Both the position numbers and the translations under genes were made by a program. From contig NC_037313.1 of assembly GCF_000143535.2 (NCBI RefSeq), positions 1,929,501 to 1,993,500 on the forward strand: 64,000 nt of DNA. The letters run 5' to 3'. This document shows, one piece after another, positions 48,694 to 60,868 of this stretch (the first letter of the stretch is position 1; each line of letters begins with the position of its first letter). Below the pieces are notes generated by a model. The model was not told the DNA's origin, ran no database searches, and worked only from the letters and a program-made list of their open reading frames with translations. This DNA comes from Botrytis cinerea B05.10 (Eukaryota; Ascomycota; Leotiomycetes; Helotiales; Sclerotiniaceae).

Positions 48694-50611
48694 ATGTCGT
48701 CTATTAAGATAGCTCCATTCGAGCCTAGCTCTCTCGACTCTATTCCCACCACAGTTAAGCTTCTCCAAACCACCTTTCGGTCGCAAAAAACGAAACCAAT
48801 CGAATACCGTTTGAAGCAACTTCGCAAGCTCTACTGGGCCATTGTCGACAATAGCGATGCTCTTATCGAAGCAGAGAAGAGCGATCTCGGAAAGCCTGCT
48901 TTCGAAACTGTTCTCACGGAAACAGAATGGATGAAGAATGATATTATATTTGTCTGCAAGAACTTAAAGAAATGGATGAAGGACGAAGCTGCTCCAGACA
49001 TGGCTCTCCAAAATACCCTATTCAGCCCTAGAATTCGCAAGGAGCCCTTGGGCACGGCTTTGGTCATTGGTGCATTCAATTTCCCAGTTCAACTGGCTCT
49101 GGGCCCATTTGTTGGAGCTATCGCTGCGGGATGTACAGCTGTGTTGAAGCCCTCTGAGCAGTCACCTAAGACTGCCATGGTTTTGAAGAAGATTGTTGAA
49201 GAAAGTCTCGATCCAGAGGCATACACAGTGGTCAATGGAGCTATTCCCGAGACGACAGCTTTGTTGAACGAGAAATGGGATAAGATCTTCTATACTGGAG
49301 GCGAAACAGTAGGAACCATTATTGCGAAGAAGGCTGCCGAAACTTTAACACCAGTTGCTTTGGAGCTTGGTGGTAGAAATCCAGCTATCATATCGAAGAA
49401 TGCGGATCCTAATCTTGCGGCCAGAAGATTATTATGGGGTAAGATCCTTAATGCCGGGCAAGTTTGCATTGGCCAGAACTATGTCATGGTAGAAAGGGAA
49501 ATCCTGGATGCTTTTATCGAGCAACTCAGAATTGCCTATAAAGACTTCTTTCCTAATGGCGCCAAAGCGAGTCCCGATTATGGCCGAATTGTCAACAACA
49601 GACAGTTTTTACGAATCAAAAAGATGCTTGATAACACAGGAGGAAAGATTCTAATCGGCGGGGAATTGGATGAAGCCGAAAATTTCATCGCGCCAACTGT
49701 GGTTTTGGTTGACAGTCCTAACGATTCAATGTTGGTGGATGAATCTTTCGGTCCATTGATTCCTATCCTACCAGTTGATAGTCTTGACGAAGCTATCAAT
49801 ATCGCTCACGATATTCACTCAACTCCATTGGGTTTCTATCCATTTGGAACAAAAGAAGAAACTGACAAGAGTATGTATAACTTTCACTTTACATTTGGCC
49901 CGTTATTTGTGCATCTAAGAGAAGCCGTTTCTAGATGATGTCATTTTTCTTATAGGATGAGGATGGTGAATAGGTCAGGGAGTTCGACGACAAATGACAT
50001 GATATTCGACCCCATATACAGATAGTTCTGTGTTTGCAATCGATCTCATTCTTACCACTTCTGTCTATTGACGATATTCTTGAAAAACAATATCAAATGG
50101 CAGACTTTCATAACTACTATACGCAACTCAACTATACTTTTAACGCACCTCACTAACATCTCAACCAGTGCTCGGCAGCATTACATCTGGCGGTGCTACC
50201 GTCAACGACTCTTTCTTCCACGGCTCAATACCAACTCTTGCTTTCGGAGGAGTAGGAACTAGTGGAACTGGCTGTTATCGAGGTGAACAATCCTTCCTCG
50301 CCTTCACCCATCGTCGCTCGGTTGCTACGACCCCTAGCTGGATCGAAAAAATGCTCAATGTTCGCTACCCACCATATACCGATGCCAAACTTGCCCAATT
50401 CCTCAAATCCAGTAGGCTGAAGCCAAATTTCGATAGGGAAGGCAATGAGGTTAGAGGATTGAACTATTGGTTGGGCATTGTGACAGGTCTTGGTGGTGAG
50501 GGGGTTAAGAGTGTGCTTGTTAGGTGGGCACTCCTCGCTTTCATTACTTATGGATCAAAGAAAGTTTGGGATTTGAAATTTGGTAGCGGGCTGCCTTCTT
50601 ACCTGAAATAA
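48694..50611 (+). CDS. Fatty aldehyde dehydrogenase, membrane-anchored (ALDH3/Hfd1-like)
   Basis: Two exons, 48,694-49,870 and 50,169-50,611, with a 298-nt intron; 539 residues. ALDH motifs are in place: FNFPVQLALGPFVGA (nucleotide-binding Asn), KPSEQSP, catalytic Glu in LELGGRNPAI, and catalytic Cys in NAGQVCIGQNY. After the second exon comes FHGSIPTLAFGGVGTSGTG and a C-terminal hydrophobic stretch VKSVLVRWALLAFITYG that would anchor the enzyme in a membrane. Length and anchor match yeast Hfd1 and class 3 fatty aldehyde dehydrogenases, which oxidise long-chain aldehydes such as hexadecenal from sphingolipid breakdown. In yeast Hfd1 also acts in coenzyme Q precursor synthesis. If the intron is kept, translation ends at 49,938 and lacks the anchor and part of the catalytic domain. 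Confidence 0.92.
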
Positions 50612-52829
50612 TTTGATTCTTTCTACTTGAGAATCTTGGTTGATTGACACACGGGGAACGGAACGAGTGGTCACTTTGCTTTACTTTGTCTCCTCCTTTT
50701 AGCACATTCGTTTATGCTCAAGAGCCAGTAGCTTAGCAATTTCAATTTCACATAATCATCTCACACTCAAACATAAACATCTTACTAACCCATGATTGGT
50801 CGCCTCAAAGATTGAACAAGTAATGTGATTTCCATCTTCAATGTGAATGTTGCATATCGCAATCTCTTGGAGATTCTTGGTAATTACATTTGTTGTCGGG
50901 AAGATGCAGGTAGAAAAGACGAGCCAAGGAGCCTTACGAGAACTGAAGGGGACTAGAGGAGGAAAATTGAGGTTTTGTTGCGTATCGATATTTCTTGGGA
51001 TCTAAGATTTTTTTCTTTGTTTTGCGTGGTGATGGCGTGGTGCCAAGGGGTTTTATCGCCAAGTTGTGGTTTTTTTTCCTTTGTCTGGACAGGGCGATTG
51101 TGTCTGTGTGTTTGACTCGCGTTGTGGGATTCATATTTATCTTCTTGGAATTAGATTGTGTTGTAAAATTTGATGTATTTATAAAATTACTATTCACTTA
51201 GATGAATGTCGGGTTGAGAATTTAACAACTTTTATGAAGTTATCCATCCATCAGTCTTAAGCTTATAAACACCACCAAAATCAAAATGCAGTACAAAGAT
51301 ACGAATCTGAAGCCAAGAGAAATCGGAACATCAATGCCAAGATCCATCATTGCGCAACGTATGCTTGCAGAACACGGATGGTTACGGATGCGGACGCGGA
51401 TATCCGAGTCACACTAATGAAACCGCATTCGTGTCACCGCATAGAAAATCTCGGGCGAGTGGAATAGAGATAGGGATATTTAAGGAGATATGAGGAATCG
51501 GGAGGAATAGGGGAAGAGGGAGAAGATGTTTTGTTGCACGTCGAACGATAAGTAATGGGCTGGGCGAGAATATATCGTGAGTTTGAGGGGCGAAGATGAG
51601 GGTCAGTGTGCAGGGCGAGATCTTGAGGAGGAGTCTTGTCTTCCAAGCTGAAAAAATCCGGGAGGTTTGATGAGATGGTCTGGTTTTCTCTTCATGGGGT
51701 GACGTGTTTGTATTGTTGTTTCTTTGTTGCTTCGTTCTAAATTTTGTCATTTATGGTGTGCATGGCATGTTGATAACGAGTTCTTGTTCAGGAAGTCCTG
51801 AGAGGAAATTGAGAACCGAGAAAGAGGGGGCGTCAAGTTCAAAAAATGGCATTGAGGATTTGAAAACAAGGGCATCAAAGGCTGATGAAAAACTGTCTAT
51901 TGGATGATATCACTATTTAAAAACTTACTGAACAGAGAAGCCATGCTCCAAATTTGATTCGAAATCATTTCCTGGGGAGAAAGATGCTTGTTGATTTACT
52001 GAAGCCGTTTATTTTGGCGGAGAATGGCTTCTGATTCCAGTACGACTATGACCGAGGAAAAGCTTCCAAAGTCTTGAAGAAAATAGTAAGTTCTTGTGGA
52101 TGCAATCTCTCTTCACTTGTCACCTGCTTTCTTGTATGAAGTCTTTGGGTAGATGAGCCCCGTCAGATTTAATTTGTCACAAAATCTAGATTTCTTTCAA
52201 AGGCCGAATGGCTCATCTCCGAACACATGGGACGATGAATGCTGCACGCAAGTTTGGATGAAGATGAGAAAGTTTCGTACCTTTCTATAGCGAGCTATTA
52301 AAGCTTGATCAACCCATTATAGGAATTCACTGGGCTGGAAGAATACGTAAACCAAGAGATCTTCCCTAAAGAGAATTTTGAGGGTGGTTTCATAAAGTCA
52401 AATCAAGTAAGTATCTTGATCGATGCCTTTTTTACAGAAATGAATCTAGGAAGTTTAAACAATGGGTGACGACGGAAACGAGTTTGGAAGTGGTCATTCG
52501 GAAGAAGGTATCAATGCGGGGTTTTAGTGAATATCAACTTTAGCAATCGAGGGGTAATTGAACATGCTTCTATCCTTCTTCTAATTCCAATATTCTACCG
52601 TGTCCAACTACCGTCAATACTTCGAGTTTGTTTGGATCTGGATCGTTAGGCTGCATTGATGAGAATGTTCATCGAAGTCTCCAGGTTTTTATTGGTGTTT
52701 CACTGTACCTTGCCCTCTTCATATTTGATTGTTCTCCAAGTGCCTTGAGTTCTTTTGCGGTTCTCTACAGTCAAATCTATCCATTCATAGCTAGAGTTAT
52801 TCAGGCAACTCTGCAATAACTATCCAAAA
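50612..52829. other. 2.2 kb intergenic with possible gene fragments
   Basis: No complete gene supported. Exon-like pieces with splice signals occur at about 52,040-52,410 (listed separately). A GTG-initiated hydrophobic frame at 51,704-51,907 has no ATG at a fitting place and is not called. Confidence 0.5.
52040..52408 (+). pseudogene. Exon-like fragments, possible small gene or remnant
   Basis: Three short open segments are each bounded by good splice signals. The first runs from acceptor TTCCAG near 52,040 and reads YDYDRGKASKVLKKI up to donor GTAAGT near 52,087. The second follows ATCTAG near 52,191 and stays open to about 52,240. The third runs from TTATAG near 52,322 and reads EFTGLEEYVNQEIFPKENF up to donor GTAAGT near 52,409, after which the next acceptor gives a stop almost at once. 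Phases do not all join in one frame and no start codon is evident. It may be a decayed gene. No family recognised. Confidence 0.22.
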
Positions 52830-54930
52830 ATGCCTGATGTACTTGGCGCAGGACTCCGGTGGCTTAGAGGGGAGAAAGGGAAATCCTCGAAGGGGCCTAG
52901 AGAATATTGCGTAGGGCCAGATGTGATCGAGAGCAGGTATGCATTTTGATTACGTTTGGAGTGATTTGCCTTTATGTCAATAATTGGAAATCGATAAATA
53001 TATATTGTCGGCTTCTTCCCTACCCATTTATACTATTCGCTGATAATTCATCTTCAGGAGGTTACATCAAATGGCTCGGAATATGGGATTGGAGAGCGAC
53101 AGTGAAGAGGATCGTCTCAACGACCGTACTGTCAGGTTGGAAAGACAGCGTGAGAGTTTCAAACACCATCACCCTCCCGATAAATCTAGTCCAGATGGTC
53201 CGTCTAGAAGTGGTACAATGATTGATTATGGTAAGACGGGTGGATATCAAAGGTCAATATGGCTCAAGGAAGGAGACCATTCATCAGACTCAGATCGACT
53301 ACCTAAGCATGAGTCCCCTCTGGTGACTATGAAAAATGCAAGGAATAGTTCTGATTATCCAAATACCAATCTGGGGCCGAGTAGAAAACCATGGGGTCAA
53401 CAAAGTGATTATTCACAGTCAGCTCCAGACGACTATTCAATACCCTACAAGAGTTCTAGAAATTCGTATGTGGGAAGTCCAAGAGAAGCTGCTGAATTAT
53501 CGACATTGGCCAGTTCCTCTGAACATGTACCTCGCGTAGATGAAAGTGCATTCGAGAGGGAAAATCGACGAGGGTCTTTACATTCCAATCAACGACCACC
53601 GTCGCCTCGTTTAAGATTTGACCCTGTTCGAGACGCTGCTGCACGAAACGATGTAATCTCTCGTCATCATTCAAACTATGAATCACCTGTCTCCTCCCAA
53701 ATCATTCCTGCAAGAAAGCCTGTACCACAGTCCTATTCTCAGCATCCATCAACAACAAGAAAGGAAGTCAGAGACTTGAATTCTGAAAATCTAGCAGAGC
53801 TAGCAATAATCAATCGTCGTAATGAGGAAGAGATTCTTCGGCAACGAAGAGAAAGAAAAATCATGAACAACCCACTAGAGATTAGAAAACCACATGAAGA
53901 TTACTCCAAAGATACACCCAGGGAACGGCGCCAATTCGAACAAGATAAGATTCGAGAACGGAGAGATGAACTCTCCAAGAATTATCGATCACGTCAAGGA
54001 GAAGGCAAACTTCTACCTCCTCCATTACCTCCGAAGATACCCCTAAGTATCAATCAACGCCCAAACCCACCATCCAGATCCGCCACATTGCCCCCTGAGT
54101 TTTCGATTCCTCTTCGACCTGCATTGCTAATTGAGGACGAACCCCACAATTCCTGGGCCAGCCATATAAATTCCCCTCCAGATTCTCGTACGAGTACAGT
54201 CATGCATCCACCACGACGCAATACCGTTTCCTCCAGCGCATGGGAAAACAACCCCAGAGCACCACCCTACCCCGTCACTCCCCAAAATTACCATCTCAAC
54301 GGTTATAACAATCAAAACGATGTTCAAAAACGTGCAGTCCATGAAGCTTTCAGAGATGTGATGTTACATGGACATGAAAGAATCGCAGGTCCTTCGCCTC
54401 CCACTTTCCGGAGTTCGTATCCCGATGCAATGGAGTTGTCGGGTATTAGTCCAGAGATACGTAGGGATGGTATGAGAAGACATACAGCTAGTGGAAGTGA
54501 AATACTTGGTGGCAAGTCACAAACACCTGCATTTGCGGTAAGAATAGACATGGGTATATTCCATCCTACCACGATTCAGGAAATGGAAGAGGAGCATGCA
54601 GGTAGTGGTACATCAGGCGTTGGGCGAATAGAGTTGCATGGTGAAAGTAGACAAACTGAGGAAATTGGGGATCGAAGAAGAGAGAGACTAGTCCCGGAAA
54701 TTCATGTTCAGCGTCCTACTCCAGGTGCAAGTCTGCGGGAGCCACATGGTGTGAATATTGGGAGGACTAGAAGGAGTGCGGAGATTGAACGATTGGCAGC
54801 GCCGAGATCGGAACATAGAGAGCGTAGGAAGCATGAAAAGCATGAGAAGTATGAGAAGCATGAGAGAATCATAGATAAGGGACGTTATCTCAAAGGATTA
54901 GATGGAGAATGGGAGAGAAAGAAGTGGTAA
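52830..54930 (+). CDS. Orphan disordered protein, 659 residues
   Basis: Two exons, 52,830-52,936 and 53,058-54,930, with a 121-nt intron. The N-terminus MPDVLGAGLRWLRGEKGKSS is the only part that looks ordered. The rest is rich in Ser, Pro, Arg and Glu, with many SP/TP and RxxS sites, a proline patch KLLPPPLPPKIPLS, two charged helical stretches (NRRNEEEILRQRRERKI and RRQFEQDKIRERRDELS) and a repetitive basic end (RKHEKHEKYEKHERIIDKG). No signal peptide, membrane helix or known domain is visible. I do not recognise a family. The start is chosen because exon one joins exon two in frame through a clean GTATGC-TTCAG intron; the ATG at 53,071 inside exon two is the fallback. The proline patch could bind SH3 or WW domains, which is a guess. 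Confidence 0.7.
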
Positions 54931-55434
54931 AGAAGAGGATTATGACTGTTGATGTGGAAAACTAGGTGATTTGGAGTTATGCGTACTTGATTCACAGGCT
55001 GACCGTTCGTTGAACATTGAACACGGGAATAGGATTCGGCGTAGATAGTATCTCGATAACAATATTGCCTTCGGGTGTCGAAATATAGGCAGCTTAGGTA
55101 GATACATGATTCAAACAATATAACATTAGGGAAAATATGGGTATATGCAAGGTTTGTATGGTGAAATGTCAAAAAAAAAATTAAAAAAAAAATTCATAAA
55201 GTCCATAACACTCGAAATGACAACTAGAGACATACATACCTTCGTCGCCAACGAAACGGAATACAAGAAGGCAGATTATCATTCAACACATTCTTTCCAT
55301 CGAATCATGTACTTATCAAATAAAATACATGCTCACATCTTTCACCTGTCATCAAATGTTTTCTTCCTATCAAAACTCACGACTCTCTCCCCAACATGCG
55401 CAGCACCGTAGCTATGCTCACCCGTCCCTCTTCA

Positions 55435-55475
55435 TATCCATATCCATATACATATCCATATCCATATCCATCATC
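55435..55475. repeat. (CCATAT)n hexanucleotide repeat
   Basis: Six to seven tandem CCATAT units with one CATACA variant, read directly. Confidence 0.8.
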
Positions 55476-57064
55476 CTAATCGCATCTCCATCCGCCGATC
55501 AACCCCGATCTCGATCTCGATATCCGTCTCCACGAATCTAGAGAATTCATGTGGTCAGATACGTATATATACATACATACATACATACATACTACCTATC
55601 CAGGTACTTCAATTCTCCTCTCAACAGAAAGCTAGATAGATAGCCAAACCAGAAATGAGAAAAATCAAAAGATCTCGCTATTCTTTCCGCTTCTCGAGCA
55701 CTAGCACTAGTGTTCTCAGGATAGGAATTTTAAGGTATGGTATTAGTTCACTGCGGCTGTCTGTATACATGTAACCATCAGTTTCAAATATATAAATTGT
55801 ATATAGCGAAGACTCTGTTCTTTTCTTTGTATGATAAGTTTATGGTTAGGATGTTGATAATGCTGGATTGGTAGACGCTAATTTTTTTTAATTTTTTTGT
55901 GTATTAAAAAAAAACTCGCTCGCTCGCTCGCTTGGAGAAACCACCTTCGAAGCGAAAATTTGCAGCTTGAGGAGTAACAATCCTATCTGTATATGCTTCC
56001 AATACTGACATATAGAATCTAATTAAATAACCATTCAAACTCCTACGACATGTAAGTTCCAGTGACTCTGTATATACAATGAAAGAAAATTTTATCTTAA
56101 GCTTCAGTAACACTAAGAATCAAACCATGAAATGGGATTGTTAGTAATTCCCCATTCCCTATTCTCTGTAACCTCAATCTTACATTGCAAAAAAAATAAA
56201 AAAATAATCAGAGCCCTCTCTAAGAACGAGCTAGTAGCATAAATTAGATAAGGCGATTCCACACATACAAACATGCGTCCCGACGAACCATACAAATAAT
56301 AAAGAATCCCATAAAACCTCACACACACACACGACTCATAACTTATAAATCATAAATCGTACTTCAAATCTATTAATCACAACTCGAGAGCAAGCGAGCG
56401 ATACCAATCAATGAATGACGCAACATCTAGCTACGATATAGATAGGGTCCTAGTTATCGCAGCATACTTTATTTACTCTTCCATCTAAAGAGCAAGCTAC
56501 TCACGCCCAGAATAAGCTATCTTTTACGTAGATAGATGGATAGATATTACTGCAGTGGGATCAGCTCTGAACTCACTCCTAACTAATCCTTTTTAACAAG
56601 CGAGGTAGGTTGTGGATGATTTACTTGATTCACTTGAGACTATTCATTCATTCATCCATTCATCCACCGAGTGCGAGTTACTGTTTGTTCATACAAAATA
56701 AGATTTGTAATGACTGAGTGACTGACTGACTGACGTGTAGGTTCCGATAATGATTCAGGATATAGAAAATCATAGCATATTGTAGAATATGATATATTAT
56801 TATTACTCTTCTTGTCTTACTTATTATTATTATTATTATTATTACTAGTAAAGTAACGTTATATCATCCATCATCATTAGCTATCTGCGCGCAGAACAAC
56901 AAATGAAGAATAAATTAAATATCAAATCTTTTCTTTATAGTAATTACCCATCCATTCATTCATCTATTCATATGTATCTACAGAACTCCAAGCCCCAAAT
57001 CCTATTTAAGATTCAAAATTCAAGATTCAAAATTCACATCAAGCCCCTCTCTCCAACTCTTTCT

Positions 57065-57118
57065 ATACATACATACATACATACATACATACATACATAC
57101 ATACATACATACATACAT
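57065..57118. repeat. (ATAC)13 microsatellite
   Basis: About thirteen uninterrupted tetramers ATAC, read directly. A shorter copy of the same motif lies at 55,567-55,593. Confidence 0.95.
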
Positions 57119-57207
57119 TCACACATATCAAGTAATCCTTTACTCCCTCCTCCAAGCCCCTAACTTAATAAAACATCACAGTTCCAATTCCAATTTCAAT
57201 TTCCGAA

Positions 57208-57236
57208 CCCCCCCCCCCCCCCCCCCCCAAAAAAAA
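57208..57236. repeat. C21-A8 homopolymer junction
   Basis: Twenty-one C followed by eight A. The exact length is uncertain because such runs are hard to sequence. Confidence 0.85.
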
Positions 57237-57240
57237 TCTT

Positions 57241-57655
57241 TCACTCACTTACTCACTCACCTACTCACCTACTCACTCACCTACTCACCTACTCACTCAC
57301 CTACTCACCTACTCACTCACCTACTCACCTACTCACTCACCTACTCACCTACTCACTCACTCTCCCATTATACTCACTCACCCATTCACTCACTCACCCA
57401 TTCACTCACTCACCCATTCACTCACTCACCCATTCACTCACTCACCCATTCACTCACTCACCCATTCACTCACTCACCTATTCACTCACTCACTTATTCA
57501 CTCATTCATCTATTCACTCACTCACCCATTCACTTACTCATTCATTCACTCATTTACTCATTCACTCACTCATCTATTCACTCACTTACCCATTCACTCA
57601 CTCATCCATTCACTCATTCACCTATTCACTCACTCACTCATTATACTCACTATAC
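57241..57655. repeat. ACTC-type minisatellite array
   Basis: About 410 bp of CTCA-based repeats almost without G. The first third has a 20-bp higher-order unit (ACTCACTCACCTACTCACCT, five copies); the middle has a 16-bp unit (CATTCACTCACTCACC, about six copies); the rest is degenerate CATTCACTCA units. Confidence 0.9.
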
Positions 57656-58142
57656 CTCCAACCAATAAAATACTCTCTCTTACTTCCGACGACATCCAAA
57701 TTGCACTAGATACTCGAGAAGATATTCATTTCTCATCTTCTGCTCTTTTTACTTTAATGGTGGTGTTGTTCTTAAAGTTGGGTACTGAGAGAGAGAGTGT
57801 GTGTATGAGATTGGGGAATGTAGAATAGGAACATGAAAATAAATAAGCTAGAGCGTAGCGTTGTGAGGCAGGAAGAAAAGTAAACAAGCAAAGAAAGAAA
57901 GAGCACAGGTAAGCAAAAAGCAATCAAGAAAATAAAGAACAAAAAGTGTAGTTTTTAAAATAGTATATTGTGTAAGAGAACATCTATAAGTCTAAAGGGT
58001 TTTCCCAACGCTATCATTACATCCCTCCATCCATCCATCCAAATATCAAACTCCATGTCATTAAATTCAGCCCATCCAAGTCTATAATATCCTCTCCAAT
58101 GTATGCATATATTCATTCATCCGCGATCATCACAACTCAAAT

Positions 58143-59462
58143 TCATTGAGGAGCGACAATGACACCTCTGTATCTCATCTTTCCATCCTCGAGCTTTTGC
58201 ATAGCCTCTTGGATACCCTCCTCAGTCATTGGGAATTGCTCAATGATTGGCTTGATTTGATGTTGAGCAGCGAAAGCAACCATGTCTCTGTGGACTTGTC
58301 TGGCAGCGACCAAGGAACCTTGGATCTTGAACTCGTTCATGATGATTGGCATGTATGGAATCTTCATGTCTTCGAAAGAAACAGTCAATGGGTAGACAGT
58401 TGCTTGAGGAGCCATGATGTCCATGAATTGATGCCAGTTTGGTTGGAAAGAGGTGGTAACGATCAAGTGATCAATTGGGGCGGAAACCTTGAGCTCGGAG
58501 ACACCCTTGGTAGCGACGAATTCAGTGGCACCGAGGGAAAGAGCCTCCTCCTTCTTGGCATCAGTGGAAGAGAAGACAACGACTTCACATCCCATCTTAG
58601 CGGCGAATTGAATGGCCAAGTGACCAAGTCCTCCAATACCGATTATACCAACACGCTCATTTGGCTTGACACCACCGTTGAAAGAGCGGAGAGCGTTGTA
58701 GACAGTAGCACCTCCGCACATGAGAGGAGCAGCGTACTCGCGGGGAAGGTTATCAGGGAGCTTGTAAAGGTATCCGGCATCCCAGACAGCGTGGGTTCCC
58801 ATGGATGCTTGGTCCAAGTTGGCTTGTCCGTACATGACACGCTCGGAGCAGAGGGTCTCGTGACCAGTAAGACATTGCTTGCAGTCGTTGCAAGAGCCGT
58901 GTTGGTAACCCCATCCGACGGAATCACCCTTCTTGATGTTCTTGACAGCAGATCCAATTTCCTAGTGAATTATTAGTTATTGTTCCATGAATATGTGATA
59001 TTTTCCGGCCACGTCTAGAAGGAAGGTGGGAAATGAACAGAGGCCATTGCGTTATGCGATGGTTCCGCCCAAAATTCTCAAATCCCGCTAGGCGAGTGGA
59101 AAGGTCGGAAGATAAGGAGTACCCACAGCTGCAACACCAGCACCCTCGTGGCCTAGAGCCATATCGGCATGTCTGTAATGCTCATCGGTACCGCAAAGAC
59201 CCTATAAAAATGTGATGTCAGTGGTATGATCGGAGAATATTTCATGCAGCTAACAATTGTGATTTGATTGTTGCATATGCGAGCAATTTTGGGAATGGTG
59301 GATTGTAGCATTTGGAATTGCATGGCGGTGGGATGGAGAGGGAGCATTTCTTACCGAGTGAGTGATCTTGACCAAGACATCGTTAGGACCAACCTCTCTG
59401 GTGGTGGTAGCCTTAACGATCTTTCCCTCCTTGGAACCCTTGAAGACAGTGAAATCAACCAT
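58143..59462 (-). CDS. Zinc-dependent alcohol dehydrogenase (MDR, NADP-type CAD-like)
   Basis: Three exons: 59,355-59,462, 59,127-59,201 and 58,143-58,961, introns 153 and 165 nt; 333 residues. Catalytic zinc ligands appear in GLCGTDEH (Cys) and ALGHEGAG (His, Glu); the structural zinc lobe is CNDCKQCLTGHETLC with four Cys. The Rossmann motif is GIGGLGHLA. The residues after the second strand (VFSSTDAKKEEA) lack an acidic NAD selector and favour NADP. It belongs to the medium-chain family near cinnamyl/NADP alcohol dehydrogenases, reducing aldehydes to alcohols in the cytosol; the substrate is unknown. The second donor GTGGGT was chosen over a nearby GTACTC because only it keeps phase, giving GHEGAGVAAEIGSAV. 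Strong codon bias, a TATA box and a CAA-rich leader suggest high expression. Confidence 0.92.
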
Positions 59463-59599
59463 TTTGATAGATGTGGGATTAAATGTAAAAGATTTAAGAG
59501 GTGGTTGTGGTGGTATTGATTGCGGAGTGAGTGTTGAAGATGTGAAGAGTTGATTGGTGATTGTTGATTGGTGATTGTTGATTGAAGTGACGATTGTAT

Positions 59600-59605
59600 T
59601 GATGA

Positions 59606-59637
<32 letters not shown>

Positions 59638-59641
59638 ATGA
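59600..59641. repeat. CAA/CAT trinucleotide repeat in the ADH leader
   Basis: On the minus strand this reads as CAA, CAT and AAC triplets, about 14 units, about 140-180 nt upstream of the ATG. CAA-rich leaders are unstructured and translate well. Confidence 0.75.
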
Positions 59642-59677
59642 TAGAGAAGAATATAAAAATCGAGATCAACCCTCATG

Positions 59678-59685
59678 TATATATA
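59678..59685 (-). promoter_or_regulatory. Probable TATA box of the ADH gene
   Basis: TATATATA inside a palindromic GTATATATAC, about 216-223 nt upstream of the ATG. This distance fits a leader of about 180 nt that includes the CAA-rich stretch. Confidence 0.45.
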
Positions 59686-60868
59686 CCAAAAACTTTCAAT
59701 TACCATCGACCCCCGACCCAGTGAAGATTTCGTCGCATCATGCAAATATTCTCAGCAAAACTCCAAACTCCGAAAACCATGACATATTTTCGCATGTTTG
59801 CGATCCACTCCATAGGGCCAAAGTCAAGATGGAGTCTTTCGCACGTCGTCTCCGAAACTACATGTCTTTCCTAGAACGGAAGGAATGTGGTGACGATGGG
59901 TCTTCCATTTTGTTCCACGCTGCAAAAACTTGATAAAAGCCCCGGTTAACATTTTGCTGGTGATCGGATGGCGCGAAAAAAGAAGTCGATAGCAGCGGGA
60001 GCTTAGAATGTCTGGAATCTCCCGGAACTCAAAACGGCATGACGTCGGAGCAAAGATGGAACACCCTTGTTGGCACGCGAGAGGCAAAGGACTAACTCCG
60101 ATGGCCCAAATGCGGTTGTCACGTAAGTCGGTGGTCCAGCCGTCCAAGGGATTTGAACGCATGTGCGGCTTCACATTGGCTTCGGAGATATCCATCATTG
60201 GACGAACCCAGCACCCAGACGGTCCAAAGTTTCAAACTCCGGAGTGTGCAGTAGGTACTGATCCTGATCCTGTGCTTATTCAGCCTTATCCTCTTCCATC
60301 GATGGGAGATTCGGACTTTGGCGTCTAACTATGTCTATCTTAAGAAGCATTTTCGGCAGCCACGACGATTGGTGCGAATGGATGTGGCGCCCGCATCTCA
60401 GCATGGTTCTCTGCATGCCTCACACGTCTGGGTCGACTGTCTCGACGGTTTGGGTCACTTTGGCACACCCCGTCCAGAGTACCGGAGCTCATGCATGAAA
60501 GTGCATTGAGAATGTGTTGTGATAAGATGATACGTTCTTAACCGAAACATTATCTCCGAATCCCAATTCGTCTCCGGAGCTCCAGGAGTCCAGAACAGGG
60601 AAAAGAAAAATATGAGTTCCATTAATCTTCCCATTGATAAATCTGATAAATCGTACGAGTCTTTGCATCAGTCTTGTAAAGCAGTCACACCGGTAAACTA
60701 TTTTCGTCTTACCTCGGCCTTCTTCAATATTCGTTTTTTGGACAATTCGATATTTCGATGTTTCCCACGAAGTATACATACAATACAGTACACGCACGCA
60801 TGGCATTTTGTCCCTAACTTCTACCTTGTTCACATTTGATTTTTTTATATTGTATATTAATTATGTTT

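Larger units (their letters stand above)
54931..58142. other. 3.2 kb repeat-rich spacer
   Basis: No supported gene. It is dense in simple repeats: CCATAT units near 55,435-55,475, (CATA)n at 55,567-55,593 and again at 57,065-57,118, (TTA)n near 56,819-56,846, a C21A8 run and a long ACTC-type minisatellite at 57,241-57,655. The right end is the 3' flank of the alcohol dehydrogenase gene. Confidence 0.7.
59463..60868. other. Intergenic, ADH promoter and Rrp4 3' flank
   Basis: About 1.4 kb. The left part carries the alcohol dehydrogenase leader and TATA box. The rest shows no supported gene. Confidence 0.6.

Noticed and set aside
51704..51907. Hydrophobic, signal-peptide-like 67-codon frame
   Set aside because: It begins with GTG, the first ATG comes after the hydrophobic part, and the downstream sequence has no family features.
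58146..58976. 276-codon plus-strand open frame opposite the alcohol dehydrogenase
   Set aside because: It lies entirely antisense to conserved exon three and its Ser/Leu/Asp/Val-rich composition is what biased codons give on the other strand. No domain is visible.
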